A stretch of 41,707 nucleotides of DNA. Source: Pseudomonadota bacterium. GTDB lineage: Bacteria > Pseudomonadota > Gammaproteobacteria > Steroidobacterales > Steroidobacteraceae. The notes beneath the pieces were generated by a model. That model was not told the DNA's origin and did no database searches. It saw only the letters and a list, made by a program, of their open reading frames with translations. Below, piece after piece: positions 25,790-34,565 of the stretch. The first letter of the stretch is position 1, and each line of letters starts with the position of its first letter. The position numbers were made by a program, and so were the translations under genes. Where the stretch lies: contig JANXQL010000009.1 of the NCBI GenBank assembly GCA_025356815.1, positions 1-41,707 of the forward strand, read 5' to 3'.

Positions 25790-27049
25790 ATGGCTACGCA
25801 TAAGGAGGGACGCGGGCTACGCCTGGCGGCGATCGCTGCCGTGCTCGCGACCTCGCTGGTGATCGCAGGATGCGATGACAACAGTTCCCCCGCGTGCTGG
25901 GGTAACTGCCAGCCCTACACACCGCTCACCGACACGTTCGGCCTGGGCGTCGCCGACTTCAACGGTGACGGCAAGCCGGATATCGCGACCGTGTCCTGGT
26001 ACCGCCATGCGGTGCCCGGCAACATCTCGCTCTACCTGCATGATCCGGCCGCCAGCACCTTCGCGGCGCCGGTGCTGACGCCCAACGGCGTCGCCCCCTC
26101 GACCCTGACGGTCGCCGACGTCAACGGTGATGGCTACCCGGACCTCGTCACCTCGAGCATCGACGGCGGCTTCGTCTCGGTAGCGCTGAACTCCGGGGAT
26201 GGCCACGGCACCTTCGGGGCGCCGTCCTACCTCGCCTCGTCCGGTGCCACCGGCGTCGCGGTCGGTGACCTCAACGCCGACGGCACGCCGGACCTCGTCG
26301 TTGCCGACTACCCGGTGTCGATGTTCCTGCAGAGCGCGACCACCCGCGGAACGTTTGCCGCGCCGGTCGGGCTGTACGCCGGTGGCGCCGCCACGGTGCT
26401 GCTGGCCGACCTCGACGGCGACCAGCTGCTCGATGTGGTGCTGGTGGATGCGGCGGGGGTCAAGGTGCTGTTCCATGGCACCGATCCCGCCGTGGCCTCG
26501 TTTGGTGCGCCGGTGGCCGTCTATACGCAGACTCCGAACGCCTATATCCAGGGCGGCAACCTGATCGCGGTCGCCGACGTCAACGGCGATGGCCTCAACG
26601 ACCTGGTCATCGCAGATCCGGGCCCGACTGGTGGCGCGGCGCCGGTGCTGTCGGTGCTGCTCAACGACCCGGCGCATCCGGGCCAGTTCCTGACGCCGAT
26701 CAACGCGCCGCTGCCGGCCTATACCAGCCAGTTCTCGATCAAGGTGGCCGACCTCGACGGTGACCAGCGGCCCGACATCGTCGTCGGCGGCGACTCGTCC
26801 CTGACGGTGTTCCTGCAGCAGGCTGGCAGCTCGACTGCGTTCGCGGCGCCGACGACCTATTCTCTGATGGGCGGGGATGCGTTCCAGGTCGAGCTCGTCG
26901 ATGCCAACGGCGACGGCCTGCCGGACATCGTCACGACCTCCGGTCCCACGCAGACGGTCGTCAACGGCGTGGCCGTGACGCGACCCGGCGTGCTTTACCA
27001 GGATGCCGCGCATCCGGGCACGTTCGGTGCGCTGATGGACCTGCCGTAA
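25790..27049 (+). CDS. FG-GAP/VCBS-repeat beta-propeller lipoprotein
   Basis: 419 residues; ribosome site GAAGGAG. The signal peptide ends in LVIAGC with Cys28 as the lipidation site. Seven calcium-binding loops of the DxNGDGxPD type recur about every 50-55 residues: DFNGDGKPD, DVNGDGYPD, DLNADGTPD, DLDGDQLLD, DVNGDGLND, DLDGDQRPD and DANGDGLPD. Seven repeats predict one complete seven-bladed integrin-alpha-like propeller. It is probably an outer-membrane-anchored binding protein; no enzyme motif is seen. Ligand unknown. Confidence 0.87.
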   Translation: MATHKEGRGLRLAAIAAVLATSLVIAGCDDNSSPACWGNCQPYTPLTDTFGLGVADFNGDGKPDIATVSWYRHAVPGNISLYLHDPAASTFAAPVLTPNGVAPSTLTVADVNGDGYPDLVTSSIDGGFVSVALNSGDGHGTFGAPSYLASSGATGVAVGDLNADGTPDLVVADYPVSMFLQSATTRGTFAAPVGLYAGGAATVLLADLDGDQLLDVVLVDAAGVKVLFHGTDPAVASFGAPVAVYTQTPNAYIQGGNLIAVADVNGDGLNDLVIADPGPTGGAAPVLSVLLNDPAHPGQFLTPINAPLPAYTSQFSIKVADLDGDQRPDIVVGGDSSLTVFLQQAGSSTAFAAPTTYSLMGGDAFQVELVDANGDGLPDIVTTSGPTQTVVNGVAVTRPGVLYQDAAHPGTFGALMDLP

Positions 27050-27080
27050 CGGTCGACTGCCGCGCGCCCCGTCAGTCCGC

Positions 27081-27091
27081 TACGATGGGGC
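27081..27091 (+). promoter_or_regulatory. -10-like TACGAT next to a start codon, possible leaderless start
   Basis: TACGAT (27081-27086) lies five bases before the GTG at 27092. A transcript starting six or seven bases after this box would begin at or next to the start codon. No purine-rich ribosome site at a usable distance is seen. The -35 region (27058-27063) is a poor match, so this is tentative. Confidence 0.3.
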
Positions 27092-28258
27092 GTGTTCCGC
27101 CGCTCTGACCCACGCCGCTGTCTCGCTGTCATCGCGCTTGCCTGCAGCGTGAGCGGGGCCGCGTCCGCGGCGGGCGCGCCGCCGGTTCCGCTCGGGGTCG
27201 AGGTCGGCGCCGCGACCCCGGGCTGCGCGCTACTGCTGCGCAGCGGCGGCCGCACGCGCCTCGCCGCCGGCTACGGCGTGCGCGCGCTCGGCGCCGCGCA
27301 GCGACTCGACGCCCACACCAACTTCCGGCTCGCCTCCCTGAGCAAGCAGTTCACGGCCATGGCGGTCATGCTGCTGGTGGCGGACGGGCGGCTGTCGTAC
27401 GACACACCCCTCGCCGAGCTGCTGCCGGGCTTTCCCGACTACGCGCGGCGCATCACCGTCCGCCACCTGCTGACGCACACCTCGGGACTGGCGGACTACG
27501 AGCTGCTGATGGACGCCGCGGCGCAGCCGGGCGGCGCCACCTACACGCCCGAGCGGCAGATCCAGGATGCCGATGTGCTTGCGCTGCTGCAGCGTCAGCA
27601 AGCGCTCGACTTCGAGCCCGGCAGCCAGTGGGCCTACAGCAACTCCGCGTACGTACTGCTGGGACTGATCGTCGCGCGCATCTCGGGACAGAGCTTTGCT
27701 CAGTTTCTGGCCACGCGCGTGTTCCTGCCCGTGGGCATGCGCGACACGCGCCTGTACGTGCGTGGCCTCAACCGCGTGCCGGCGCGGGCCTACGGACACG
27801 AGCCGGGTGCCGCGGGTTTGATGCCGGCCGACCAGAGTTCGACCTCGGCGACGCAGGGTGACGGCGGCATCTACTCGAACCTCGCGGACCTCGCGCGCTG
27901 GGATGCGGCACTCGAGCGGCACGCGCTGCTGCCGGCGTCGGCGATGCAGGCGGCCTACGAGCCGGCGCGGCTCGCGGACGGCGGCCAGACGCGCTGGCCG
28001 CAGACGACCGGCGACGAGGACAACCTCGCGCCGGGAACGCCCGTCGCCTACGGCTTCGGCTGGTTTCTCGACCCGGCCGGGGGCGAGACGCGTCGCTGGC
28101 ATTTCGGTACGACGCGCGGCTTTCGCAGCGCGATCATGCGCTTCCCCGATCGCCACGTGACCTCGGTCGTGCTGTGCAACCGCAGCGATGTCGAGGCCCG
28201 CCAGGTCGCGCTGCAACTGGCACGTCAGGCACTGTCGACGGACGGCGCGACGCCATGA
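27092..28258 (+). CDS. Serine hydrolase of the beta-lactamase class C / D-aminopeptidase family
   Basis: 388 residues, GTG start. A signal peptide is likely (CLAVIALACSVSGAASA), so it is periplasmic. The catalytic set is complete: SLSK (Ser82 nucleophile, Lys85), YSN (Tyr182-Asn184) and HFG (337-339) in the place of KTG. LLTHTSGLADY and GDGGIYSNLADLARW are typical of the esterase/DD-peptidase branch of the family. True cephalosporinase activity cannot be inferred. It is 42 bp after the FG-GAP gene, but the -10-like box suggests it may have its own promoter. Confidence 0.87.
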   Translation: MFRRSDPRRCLAVIALACSVSGAASAAGAPPVPLGVEVGAATPGCALLLRSGGRTRLAAGYGVRALGAAQRLDAHTNFRLASLSKQFTAMAVMLLVADGRLSYDTPLAELLPGFPDYARRITVRHLLTHTSGLADYELLMDAAAQPGGATYTPERQIQDADVLALLQRQQALDFEPGSQWAYSNSAYVLLGLIVARISGQSFAQFLATRVFLPVGMRDTRLYVRGLNRVPARAYGHEPGAAGLMPADQSSTSATQGDGGIYSNLADLARWDAALERHALLPASAMQAAYEPARLADGGQTRWPQTTGDEDNLAPGTPVAYGFGWFLDPAGGETRRWHFGTTRGFRSAIMRFPDRHVTSVVLCNRSDVEARQVALQLARQALSTDGATP

Positions 28259-28268
28259 GGCCGCGCCG

Positions 28269-28299
28269 TTAACGCCGGTCGCTGCGGGGACGATATGAT
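28269..28299 (+). promoter_or_regulatory. Candidate promoter for the DUF1345 gene
   Basis: TATGAT (28294-28299) is a good -10 match; TTAACG (28269-28274) is a partial -35 with a 19-base spacer. It would give a leader of about 110 bases before the gene at 28418. A 31-codon frame in that leader is not called. Confidence 0.35.
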
Positions 28300-28417
28300 C
28301 GCGGTGACGGTGACGGTGCGGGCGGGCGTGACCGATGTCGCGGCCCTCCGGTCGTGCTGGCGCGCCGACCTGCTGTCGCTTGATCGCTAGGGCGCCCCAG
28401 CGCGCGCAGGGAACATC

Positions 28418-29089
28418 ATGAGCATGCAGCGACTTCGGCTCTTCCGCCAGATCCGGGCCCGGCCCCGGATCTTCATCGCCACTGTGGTTGCCATCGCCGT
28501 CGCGCTGTGGCTGCCGACGTCGCTCGCCAGTCACTTCGTGACCCGCGCGCTGATCGCCTGGAACGCGGGCGCGGGCCTGTACGTGCTGCTCGCCGCGGTG
28601 ATGATGACGCGCTCGAGCCGTCACCACATCCATCGTCGCGCCCAGATGCAGGACGACGGCGCGCTGCTGATCCTGCTGCTGGTCGTGGTTGCGTCGATCG
28701 CGAGCCTTGCGGCCATCGCGGGCGAGCTCGCGGTCGTCAAGGACCTGCACGGGCTGCTGCGCGTCGAGCACGTCGCCCTAGCCGGGGTCACGGTGCTGAC
28801 CTCGTGGGCCTTCATCCAGGTGATGTTCGCGCTGCACTATGCGCACGACTACTACGCCGCCGTCGCCCGCGGCCAGGCACCGGCGCTGGCGTTTCCGGGC
28901 GAGGGGCCGCCCGATTACGGCGACTTCTTCTATTTCGCCGCGGTGATCGGCACCTCCGGCCAGACGGCCGACGTCTCGTTCGTCTCCAAGCCCATGCGCA
29001 GGATCGGCTCGCTGCACTGCATCCTCGCGTACCTGTTCAACACCACCGTGCTTGCGCTTCTGATCAACATCGGCGCGAGCCTGCTGTGA
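28418..29089 (+). CDS. DUF1345 family inner-membrane protein
   Basis: 223 residues; ribosome site AGGGAA upstream of the ATG. About five hydrophobic segments are visible (residues about 17-33, 45-62, 80-100, 118-135 and 200-222). The family signatures are QMQDDGALLILLLVV, FIQVMFALHYAHDYYA and YFAAVIGTSGQTADVSF. The role of DUF1345 proteins is not known; the conserved His/Tyr/Asp-rich loop after the fourth segment may be functional. Confidence 0.87.
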   Translation: MSMQRLRLFRQIRARPRIFIATVVAIAVALWLPTSLASHFVTRALIAWNAGAGLYVLLAAVMMTRSSRHHIHRRAQMQDDGALLILLLVVVASIASLAAIAGELAVVKDLHGLLRVEHVALAGVTVLTSWAFIQVMFALHYAHDYYAAVARGQAPALAFPGEGPPDYGDFFYFAAVIGTSGQTADVSFVSKPMRRIGSLHCILAYLFNTTVLALLINIGASLL

Positions 29090-29168
29090 CGCGCGCTTGC
29101 GCAGGCCGACGGCGCCTGCCTTAGATTCGTGCTGCGGCTGCGTGCCGATTCGCGGCGAGGGGGATGCG

Positions 29169-30056
29169 ATGGGGAAGTTCGCGCTCTGGCAGGTGTTCCT
29201 GGTCGCTCGCATCGGCGCGGTCGTGCTCGAAGCCTCGCTCGGCGGCCTCGGCCTGATCCGTGCCCGCTATCGGCTGTGGGACGCGCTGGCGTCCTTTGCG
29301 ATGCGCGCCGGCAACGTCGTGGTCAACCTCGCGATGAACGGCCTGATGTTCGGCGGACTGGTCGCGGCCTCCCACTGGAAGATCGCCACCATCCCGCAGA
29401 CCGCGCTGTGGGCCTGGCTCGTGCTGTTCGTGCTGGACGACTTCACCTACTACTGGTTCCACCGCATCAGCCACCGCTGCCGGTTCTGGTGGGCGGCGCA
29501 CGTCAACCATCACTCCTCGCGCGAGTACAACCTGTCGACGGCCGTGCGCCAGCCGTGGACCGGTGTCGTCGTCGGTACCTGGATGCCGTGGATCTGGCTC
29601 GCGTGGCTCGGGTTCCCACCCGGGATGATCCTGCTGCAGCAGGGCTTCAACCTGTTCTACCAGTTCTGGATCCACACCGAGGCGGTGGGCCGGTTGCCGG
29701 CCTGGGTCGAGTACCTGTTCAACACGCCGTCGCACCACCGCGTGCACCACGCCTCGAACCCGCGCTACCTCGACCGCAACTACGCCGGCGTGCTGATGGT
29801 GTGGGATCGCGCGTTCGGTACGTTCGAGGCGGAGCGCGACGACGAGCGACCCGACTACGGCCTCGTGCGCAACATCGAGACCTACAACCCGCTGCGGATC
29901 GCGTTTCACGAGTGGCTGGCGATGGGCCGCGACCTGCGGCGCGCGCGTGGTGCGCGCGAGGTGATCGGCGTGATGTTCGGCCCGCCGGGCTGGCGGGCCG
30001 ACGGTCGTGGCGAGACGACGGACGCGATCCGCGCGGCCTGGGCCGCGCGCGCCTAG
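29169..30056 (+). CDS. Sterol desaturase / fatty-acid hydroxylase family di-iron membrane enzyme
   Basis: 295 residues from an ATG preceded by GAGGGGG. It is an integral membrane oxygenase that hydroxylates or desaturates a lipid using a di-iron centre. The eight-His pattern is complete: HRISH (98-102), HVNHH (111-115), an extra His169 in FWIHTEAVG, and HHRVHH (189-194). Hydrophobic segments cover about 8-32, 48-66, 78-96 and 135-170. The lipid substrate is unknown. Its TAG stop shares the CTAG at 30053-30056 with the stop of the convergent helicase gene. Confidence 0.9.
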   Translation: MGKFALWQVFLVARIGAVVLEASLGGLGLIRARYRLWDALASFAMRAGNVVVNLAMNGLMFGGLVAASHWKIATIPQTALWAWLVLFVLDDFTYYWFHRISHRCRFWWAAHVNHHSSREYNLSTAVRQPWTGVVVGTWMPWIWLAWLGFPPGMILLQQGFNLFYQFWIHTEAVGRLPAWVEYLFNTPSHHRVHHASNPRYLDRNYAGVLMVWDRAFGTFEAERDDERPDYGLVRNIETYNPLRIAFHEWLAMGRDLRRARGAREVIGVMFGPPGWRADGRGETTDAIRAAWAARA

Positions 30057-31777
30057 CGGTCGGGGCGGTCGCGGCCGGGCAGGGCGCTCGCCGGCAGCTT
30101 GGCGATGTTCAGCGCCTGGCCGCGAACCTTGATGCGCGCGAGCTTCGCGATGATCTGCGGCGACAGGTCGGCCGGCAGCCGCACGAGCGTGTGGTCCTCG
30201 CGGATGTCCACGCCGTTGATCTGCTTACCGTCCAGGTCCGCCTCGTGGGCGATCGCGCCGACGATGTTTCCCGGCTGCACGCCATGGCGGCGACCGACCT
30301 CGAGCCGGTAGGTCGCCTGCTGCTCGTCGAAGCCCGGCTTGCGCCGCTTGCGCGGGCCCTCGGCGACGGCCTGGACGCGCTCGAACGGCGTCTGTTCCGT
30401 CGGTTCGCGGTCGCTGTCGCCGCCCTTGCGCTTGCTGGCGAGGGCCAGCGAGCTGTCACCCTGCACCAGGCTCGCGAGCGCCGCGGCGACGTCGGCAAGG
30501 TCGGCGCCGGTTTCGCGCACGAACTCCTCGATGACCGGCCGGTACTCCGCCTGCAAGGGCTCGGCCAGTGCCGCCGCGAGGCGTTCCTTGAATTTCGCGA
30601 CACGGCGCAGGTTGACGTCGTGCACGGTCGGCAGCGCCATCTGCTCGATCGGCTGGCGCGTCGCGCGCTCGATGATCCGCAGCATGTTGCGCTCGCGCGG
30701 CGCGATGAACAGGATCGCCTCGCCGCTGCGGCCGGCGCGGCCGGTGCGGCCGATGCGATGCACGTACGACTCCGAATCGTACGGCACGTCGAAGTTGATG
30801 ACATGGCTGATACGGTCGACGTCGAGGCCACGGGCGGCGACGTCGGTCGCGACCAGGATGTCGATGGCGCCGGACTTCAGCGCCGCGACCGTGCGTTCGC
30901 GCTGTGCCTGCAGGATGTCGCCGTTGAGCGCCGCGGCGGCGAAGCCGCGCGCCTCGAGCTTCTCGGCCAGCTCCACCGTGGCCTGCTTCGTGCGTGCGAA
31001 GACGAGCATCGCATCGAACGCCTCGACCTCGAGAATGCGCGTGAGCGCGTCGAGCTTGTGCATGCCGGCGACCAGCCAGTAGCGCTGGCGGGTGTTCGCC
31101 GCCGTGGTCGTGCTCGAGCGGATCGTCACTTCCTTCGGCGAGCGCATCTGGCGTTGTGCGATGCGGCGGATGGATGCCGCCATCGTCGCCGAGTACAGCA
31201 CGACCTGCCTCTCTGCCGGGACCTGGCCGAGGATCTGGTCGATCGCGTCGACGAAGCCCATCTGCAGCATCTCGTCGGCCTCGTCGAGCACGACGAAGCG
31301 GATGGTCGAGAGGCTGAGCGTCTTGCGCTCGAGGTGATCCATGATCCGGCCGGGGGTGCCGACGATCACGTGCGTGCCGCGACGCAGCGCGTTCAGCTGC
31401 GGGGTGTAGCTCTGGCCGCCGTAGATCGGCAGCACGTGGAAGCCGGGCAGGTGGCTGGCGTACTTCTGGAACGCCTCGGCTACCTGGATCGCCAGTTCCC
31501 GGGTCGGCACCATGACCAGCGCCTGCGGCTCGCGCCGCGCGAGGTCCAGCATCGACAGGATCGGCAGCGCGAACGCCGCAGTCTTGCCGGTGCCGGTCTG
31601 GGCCTGGCCGAGCAGGTCCTGGCCGGTCAGCATCACCGGGATCGTGGCGGCCTGGATCGGCGAGGGGGCTTCGTAGCCGACCGCGGCGAGCGCCGCCAGC
31701 AGCGGGGCGCTCAGGCCAAGGTCGGCAAAGGTCTTCGGCGCATCGGGCGCAGGGTGGGTCACGGCCGTCGCCTTCAC
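30053..31777 (-). CDS. deaD: DEAD-box RNA helicase with DbpA-type RNA-binding tail (DeaD/CsdA-like)
   Basis: 574 residues from a GTG at 31777; a GTG at 31762 has GAAGG eight bases upstream and may be the true start. It unwinds RNA in ribosome assembly or mRNA turnover, often in the cold. All motifs are present: Q motif (TFADLGL through SPIQ), AQTGTGKT, PTRELAIQV, VLDEADEML, SAT, VATDVAARGLDVD and HRIGRTGRAG. A basic linker with RKRRKPGF leads to a DbpA-type RNA-binding domain (VGRRHGVQPGNIVGAIA). The E. coli protein is slightly longer with a longer basic tail. Confidence 0.92.
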   Translation of the reverse strand: MKATAVTHPAPDAPKTFADLGLSAPLLAALAAVGYEAPSPIQAATIPVMLTGQDLLGQAQTGTGKTAAFALPILSMLDLARREPQALVMVPTRELAIQVAEAFQKYASHLPGFHVLPIYGGQSYTPQLNALRRGTHVIVGTPGRIMDHLERKTLSLSTIRFVVLDEADEMLQMGFVDAIDQILGQVPAERQVVLYSATMAASIRRIAQRQMRSPKEVTIRSSTTTAANTRQRYWLVAGMHKLDALTRILEVEAFDAMLVFARTKQATVELAEKLEARGFAAAALNGDILQAQRERTVAALKSGAIDILVATDVAARGLDVDRISHVINFDVPYDSESYVHRIGRTGRAGRSGEAILFIAPRERNMLRIIERATRQPIEQMALPTVHDVNLRRVAKFKERLAAALAEPLQAEYRPVIEEFVRETGADLADVAAALASLVQGDSSLALASKRKGGDSDREPTEQTPFERVQAVAEGPRKRRKPGFDEQQATYRLEVGRRHGVQPGNIVGAIAHEADLDGKQINGVDIREDHTLVRLPADLSPQIIAKLARIKVRGQALNIAKLPASALPGRDRPDR

Positions 31778-31936
31778 ACTAGTGGGGGCGCGGAGTCTAG
31801 CCTAGTGGCGTCTCCGGCGCCCCGGCGAATCCGCAGCCGGCTGCGGTCCCTGCCAACGCATGGCCGGCGCCGGCGCCGCGGGCTATGCTGCGCCTTACGA
31901 TCGGCCGACCGGGCCGGCCGCTGAACGGGGGGGGAC
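31778..31936. promoter_or_regulatory. Divergent promoter region with a 16-base palindrome
   Basis: CCGCAGCC-GGCTGCGG (31831-31846) is a perfect 16-base palindrome, 54-69 bases upstream of the helicase start. For the + gene, TATGCT (31884-31889) and TACGAT (31896-31901) are -10 candidates, with no good -35. GCCGGCGCCGGC (about 31863-31874) is another palindrome. The long one may be an operator or a leader hairpin of the helicase. Confidence 0.4.
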
Positions 31937-32368
31937 ATGCAGATCAGCTCATGGTTGCTGCTGGGAGTGCTGTGCACGGGACCCGCCCTGGCTGAAGAGT
32001 GGATCGACGTGATCCACAGCAGTGCCGGCACCGTCTGGCACGCCGACAAGGCGTCGATCCTGCCCGCCAAGGCCGGTGTGCAGGCATGGTTCCGGTTCAG
32101 CGCGGACCACAACCTGCTGCCGAGCAGTGGCGCGGACTACCGCTCCGGCCGGACCCAGCGGCTGTTCGACTGCCCGGGCGGCCGCTCCGCCGAGGTCGCC
32201 TACGACTGGTACGTCGATGCGCGCTGGACGGGTGCGGTCGCGTTCACCGAGCGTGGCGATCCGTCAAACCCGAAGTGGTCGCTGCCGCGCCCGGGCAGCA
32301 TCGAGAACGCACTGCTGGTGTTCATCTGCGATTTCGCGGCTCGCGCAGGCATAACGGCGACGCCCTAA
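31937..32368 (+). CDS. Small periplasmic protein, surface-adhesin-E-like
   Basis: 143 residues. A signal peptide is clear (MQISSWLLLGVLCTGPALA, cleavage probably after residue 19), followed by EEWIDVIHSSAGTVWHADKA. The pattern of a Trp-rich start, a D-x-A-S-I strand, AWFRFSADHN and the RLFDCPGGRSAEVAYDWY stretch resembles the surface-adhesin E family (small beta-sandwich proteins). Two cysteines in the mature part (FDCPG and FICDF) may form a disulfide. The purine run GGGGGGGGA precedes the ATG. Function not established. Confidence 0.65.
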   Translation: MQISSWLLLGVLCTGPALAEEWIDVIHSSAGTVWHADKASILPAKAGVQAWFRFSADHNLLPSSGADYRSGRTQRLFDCPGGRSAEVAYDWYVDARWTGAVAFTERGDPSNPKWSLPRPGSIENALLVFICDFAARAGITATP

Positions 32369-32406
32369 CCTGATCTGATCGTGGCCCGGCCACCTGGGGA
32401 GGATGC

Positions 32407-32616
32407 TTGGACGACTACATGACCGCCGACGACTGGGCGGCGCTGGCGCGCCTGCAGGAACGCGCCAAGCGCGGACTTGCCGCCGCGACGATCTCGGCTG
32501 CGCAGGCGGACAAGCTCGTGCGCCGCGGCTACGTGGCGGACAACGGCCACGGTGTCGTGGTGACGCCGGCGGGACGCACCGCCATTACCAACTGGGAACG
32601 CAGCCGCCGCAGCTGA
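32407..32616 (+). CDS. Small protein, winged-helix-like fragment, unknown function
   Basis: 69 residues from TTG at 32407, which has GGGGAGG about five bases upstream; an ATG at 32419 would be 12 bases later with worse spacing. The C-terminal half (ADKLVRRGYVADNGHGVVV then TPAGRTAI) looks like the last helix and wing of a MarR/PadR-type winged helix. It is too short to be a complete regulator. The role is unknown. It lies 38 bp after the adhesin-E-like gene on the same strand. Confidence 0.6.
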   Translation: MDDYMTADDWAALARLQERAKRGLAAATISAAQADKLVRRGYVADNGHGVVVTPAGRTAITNWERSRRS

Positions 32617-32625
32617 GCGGCCGGC

Positions 32626-33207
32626 TCACGCGCCGCCAGCCTGCGCCTGCGCGTAACGCCGGTCCGGGACCAGCCACGCTAGCGCGACCAGCGCGTACAG
32701 CGCCTCGGCGCCGGCCGCCGACACGAACGCGGTGCCCATCGCCAGCGCGTACACCAGCGGCGACAGCTTGCCCTTCCAGTCGTCGCCCACCGCGCGGCGC
32801 AGGGGCGAATCGCGGCCCTGCGAGCGGATGATGGCCCGCTGCAGCACGAAGAACGCGATCCCCGCCATCAGCAGCACCAGCCCATACAATCCCGCCGGCA
32901 CCGCCGCGTGCCGGTTCGCGCCCATCCAGCCGGTCGTGAACGGGACCAGCGACAGCCAGAACAGCAGGTGCAGGTTGGCCCACATGATGCCGCTGGTGAC
33001 GCGCTGCACGCTGTGCAGCAGGTGGTGATGGTTGTTCCAGTAGATGCCGAGGTAGATGAAGCTCAGCAGGTAGCTCAGCAGCACCGGCAGCAGCGGCCGC
33101 AGCGACAGCGGTGAGCCGCCCTCGGGAATCTTCAGCTCCAGCACCATGATCGTGATCAGGATCGCGATCACGCCATCGCTGAACGCTTCCAGCCGTCCCT
33201 TGCCCAT
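32626..33207 (-). CDS. TMEM175-type potassium channel (DUF1211)
   Basis: 193 residues from the ATG at 33207 with GGGAGG seven bases upstream; the frame continues to 33264 but that start lacks a ribosome site. The signature RLEAFSDGVIAI near the N-terminus is the FSD motif of lysosomal/bacterial TMEM175 channels. About six hydrophobic segments follow (about 11-25, 40-56, 72-90, 103-122, 146-160 and 165-182). The first has the LxIxxxxLEL pore-type pattern (ILITIMVLELKI). Bacterial forms assemble as tetramers of six-span units, matching this length. Confidence 0.88.
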   Translation of the reverse strand: MGKGRLEAFSDGVIAILITIMVLELKIPEGGSPLSLRPLLPVLLSYLLSFIYLGIYWNNHHHLLHSVQRVTSGIMWANLHLLFWLSLVPFTTGWMGANRHAAVPAGLYGLVLLMAGIAFFVLQRAIIRSQGRDSPLRRAVGDDWKGKLSPLVYALAMGTAFVSAAGAEALYALVALAWLVPDRRYAQAQAGGA

Positions 33208-33493
33208 CGAACGTCCTCCCTGAGCTGCCCGCGGCGAGCTCGTCTGCAGGCTGAACTTTGCCACGGATGGCGCGCCTGCGGCGCCCGGTCAGGAGATCCG
33301 CCTGCGCCGTTGATCGATGCCGGTGGCGGCGGCCATCGCCACCCGGGGCGAGCTCGCCCGTCACGTCGCCACGGGTCTGCACGGCGGGCTCGCGCCCAGG
33401 CCGGCCGCGTCGCGGGGTTGGCCGCGCAGGGGCAGTCCAGGCGGCCCGGTCGGCATATCGGCGGAGCGGGCGCCCGGGCCCGCCGGCGCCCGC

Positions 33494-34552
33494 TCAGCGA
33501 TAGCGGGCCATCAGCTTGGCGAGTGTCGCCGCACCTGGGTTGAGGCGCTCATACGGCATGCGGTTCAGCGGTGTGGCCGCCGTCCGGTTCACCGCGTGCA
33601 GCTCGTGCTCGGGCGCGTCCTGCGCGTGGATCAGCCCGGTCACGTACTCACCCTCGTGCAGCTTCGCGTCGATGTAGGCGTAGGCGTTGGCGCGGTTGCG
33701 CGTGTCGAAGGCAGGCTCCAGCTTCCTGAGCCTGACCTGGCTGCCGTCGTGCAGCGGCACCAGCAGCGATTCGCCGGCCGGATAGTCGACGGCGATCGCC
33801 TCGGCGCGCGGTACGTAGTCGGCCTCGACGGCGGCGTGGTAGTGCTCGCGGGTATAGGCGTAGCTCTTGGTCGAGCCCTCGTGGTCGTTGAAGGTCACGC
33901 ACGGCGAGAGCACGTCGATCAGCGCAAATCCCGGGTGCCTGAGGCCCGCCTGGATCAGCGGCACCAGCTGGTGCTTGTCGCCGGAGAAGCCGCGCGCGAC
34001 GAAGCCGGCGCCGAGCGACAGCGCAAGCAGGGCCGGGTCGACCGGCGTCTGCTGGTTGGAGTCGCCCTTCTTCGAGGTGGTGCCGACGTCTGCGGACGCC
34101 GAGAACTGGCCCTTGGTGAGGCCGTACACGCCGTTGTTCTCGATCACGTACAGCATGTTGACGTTGCGGCGGATCGCGTGGGCGAGCTGTCCGAGCCCGA
34201 TCGAGAGCGAGTCGCCGTCGCCGGAGACGCCGAGGTACGTCAGGGTGTGGTTGGCGGCGTTGGCGCCGGTGGCGATCGACGGCATTCGGCCGTGGACGCC
34301 GTTGAAGCCGTGCGCGCCGCTGACGAAGTAGGCGGTGGTCTTCGACGAGCAACCGATGCCGGACAGCTTGACCAGTGTTTCGGGCCTGAGCGACAGACCC
34401 CAGACGGCCTCGGTGATCGCGGCGGTGATCGAGTCGTGGCCGCAGCCGGCGCACAGCGTCGACATGCCGCCCTCGTAGTCGCGGCGCGTGAGTCCCAGCT
34501 CGTTGCGCGGCAGCGACGGGTGAGCGACCTTGGGCTTGGTAATGGAGGCCAT
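33494..34552 (-). CDS. korB: 2-oxoacid:ferredoxin oxidoreductase, beta subunit
   Basis: 352 residues from the ATG at 34552 (AGGAGA nine bases upstream). The subunit binds thiamine diphosphate and one [4Fe-4S] cluster. The Fe-S ligands are in place: CAGCGHD, GIGCSSK and LSPCVTFN. The thiamine diphosphate motif is GDGDSLSIGLGQLAHAIRRN ending in VIENN. With KorA it oxidatively decarboxylates a 2-oxoacid, probably 2-oxoglutarate, to its CoA ester and reduces ferredoxin. It starts 13 bp after korA in the same operon. Confidence 0.88.
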   Translation of the reverse strand: MASITKPKVAHPSLPRNELGLTRRDYEGGMSTLCAGCGHDSITAAITEAVWGLSLRPETLVKLSGIGCSSKTTAYFVSGAHGFNGVHGRMPSIATGANAANHTLTYLGVSGDGDSLSIGLGQLAHAIRRNVNMLYVIENNGVYGLTKGQFSASADVGTTSKKGDSNQQTPVDPALLALSLGAGFVARGFSGDKHQLVPLIQAGLRHPGFALIDVLSPCVTFNDHEGSTKSYAYTREHYHAAVEADYVPRAEAIAVDYPAGESLLVPLHDGSQVRLRKLEPAFDTRNRANAYAYIDAKLHEGEYVTGLIHAQDAPEHELHAVNRTAATPLNRMPYERLNPGAATLAKLMARYR

Positions 34553-34565
34553 GGGATCAGTTCTC

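Noticed and set aside
28295-28390. A 31-codon frame in the leader of the DUF1345 gene
   Set aside because: Its ATG lies inside the best -10 box, its ribosome site is poor, and the GGTGAC repeats explain the open frame.
29129-31924. A 931-codon + strand frame opposite the helicase gene and overlapping the hydroxylase gene
   Set aside because: The DEAD-box motifs on the - strand and the histidine motifs in the other + frame are decisive.
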